Part shown: in pieces, positions 63,236 through 64,000 of the stretch
Numbering within the stretch: position 1 is the first letter of the stretch
Layout of the letters: each line of letters begins with the position of its first letter
NCBI RefSeq assembly: GCF_000812025.2
Contig: NZ_JWJE02000009.1
Span: 1-64,000, forward strand
Length of the DNA: 64,000 bases
Direction: 5' to 3'
Source: Bacillus thermotolerans
GTDB lineage: Bacteria; Bacillota; Bacilli; Bacillales; Domibacillaceae
Translations under genes and position numbers: made by a program
Notes under the pieces: generated by a model
Seen by the model: only the letters and a program-made list of their open reading frames with translations
The model's database searches: none
Told to the model about the DNA's origin: nothing

Positions 63236-64000
63236 TTGAATACGAAGAGGATTATTGCCTTATCGCTTGCTATCGGGTTGTTTCTTGTGTCCGTTCTTGT
63301 CAGTACAGCCTTTAATGCGCTGACAACTGATTTTTCATCGGCCTTCGAAACAGCTGTTGCTCCGGGCGGCGAAGAATTTACAGAAAAGGTAGAAGAGGAA
63401 GGTAATCCCGCAGAAAAAATTGTGGTGTTAGAGGTGGACGGAGTGATCCAGGATACCTCGACAACAGAATCTTTTCTGTCTGCACCAGGCTATAATCACG
63501 AGAGCTTTATGAAGCAGCTGGAGCAGGCCCAGCAAGACAATACGGTAAAAGGCATTGTGCTTGACGTCAATACACCGGGCGGAGGAGTAGTGGAAAGCGC
63601 TCAAATACATGACAAAATCGTAGAAATCCAGGAAGCGACAAACAAACCAGTGTATGTATCAATGGGGTCCATGGCGGCATCTGGCGGCTATTACATATCG
63701 GCCCCGGCTGATAAGATTTACGCAAGTCCTGAAACGATGACAGGCTCTCTTGGTGTCATTATGCAGAGTGTTAACTATGAAGAGCTCGCGGACAACATAG
63801 GTATTGATTTTGTGACAATTAAAAGCGGTCCTCACAAGGATATTTTAAGTTCTTCACGTGAGATGACTGAAGAGGAAGAGAAAATTGTCCAATCATTAAT
63901 CGATAACTCGTACAATGGCTTTGTAAAGGTCATTGCAGATGGCCGAGGGCTGTCTGAAGAACGAGTGAAGCAGCTGGCAGATGGCCGTGTGTATGATGGC
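63236..64000 (+). CDS. sppA: signal peptide peptidase SppA (truncated by the window edge)
   Basis: The first 255 residues of SppA are present; the C-terminus lies beyond the window. An N-terminal membrane helix ([20 protein letters not shown]) anchors a serine protease with a Ser-Lys dyad: Ser149 in [11 protein letters not shown] and Lys201 in KSGPHKD, the same 52-residue spacing as Ser147/Lys199 of B. subtilis SppA. It degrades membrane-retained signal peptides and is linked to lantibiotic resistance in B. subtilis. The start is TTG after AAAGGGGAGAG. Confidence 0.94.
   Translation, partial: MNTKRIIALSLAIGLFLVSVLVSTAFNALTTDFSSAFETAVAPGGEEFTEKVEEEGNPAEKIVVLEVDGVIQDTSTTESFLSAPGYNHESFMKQLEQAQQDNTVKGIVLDVNTPGGGVVESAQIHDKIVEIQEATNKPVYVSMGSMAASGGYYISAPADKIYASPETMTGSLGVIMQSVNYEELADNIGIDFVTIKSGPHKDILSSSREMTEEEEKIVQSLIDNSYNGFVKVIADGRGLSEERVKQLADGRVYDG

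Overview
The window is a stretch of chromosome from a low-to-mid GC, endospore-forming member of the Bacillaceae. The gene content and order follow the ytjA–sppA part of the Bacillus subtilis chromosome closely (yidD/ytjA, ytzI, dps, ytkD, ytmA, ytmB, pckA, metK, ytoA, ytpA, ytqB/ytqA, yttB, leuS, ytfP, ytgP, pepV, ytkP, ytlP, ytlQ, ytmP, trmB, ytnP, ytzB, ytoP, ytpP, ytpQ, sftA, murC, ytxGHJ, aroA, ccpA, acuCBA, acsA, tyrS, rpsD, ytsP, hisJ, ezrA, nifZ, thiI, ytcI, sppA). An H-type small acid-soluble spore protein with a forespore-type promoter supports a spore former. The order differs from B. subtilis in places, so this is a relative and not that species.

Layout. Bases 1-8.1 kb: small envelope genes, Dps, the YtkD Nudix hydrolase, YtmA/YtmB, a TetR-MMPL exporter cassette, then pckA on the minus strand. 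8.1-16 kb: divergent pckA/metK control region with a SAM-I riboswitch, ytoA, ytpA, a luciferase-like monooxygenase, the two mnm5s2U tRNA genes (ytqB, ytqA) split by the spore-protein gene, and yttB. 16-24 kb: T-box-controlled leuS, rhodanese, a YpzG-like peptide, ytfP, the lipid II flippase ytgP/murJ, an EamA transporter and a 16S pseudouridine synthase. 24-36.6 kb: pepV through ytpQ, including trmB, the lactonase ytnP, aminopeptidase ytoP, a DUF84 protein and a PfoR-type EIIC. 36.7-45.3 kb: sftA, murC, the stress genes ytxG/ytxH/ytxJ, aroA and ccpA. 45.8-50.2 kb: acuCBA divergent from acsA. 50.2-64 kb: T-box-controlled tyrS, a solitary DnaB/DnaD-domain protein, uvsE, rpsD with an S4-type leader, ytsP, hisJ, ezrA, nifZ-thiI, ytcI, rarD, and the start of sppA.

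Regulatory logic visible in the sequence: CcpA is encoded 3 kb from acsA, which has a consensus-like cre site in its first codons; the AcuA/AcuC pair next to it controls AcsA by acetylation and deacetylation. pckA has a CcpN-like motif on its -10 box. metK has an S-box, leuS and tyrS have T-boxes, rpsD has a long folded leader, and ytxGH has a sigma-B-like promoter.

The most unusual structure is a pair of about 426-bp, near-identical, oppositely oriented elements (26030-26456 and 45353-45778). Each has imperfect terminal inverted repeats and the last codons of an IS1182-like transposase. Each sits inside an intrinsic terminator whose hairpin is present on both sides of the element. I did not find a convincing new multi-gene system; the rest is conserved core genome with a few accessory insertions.
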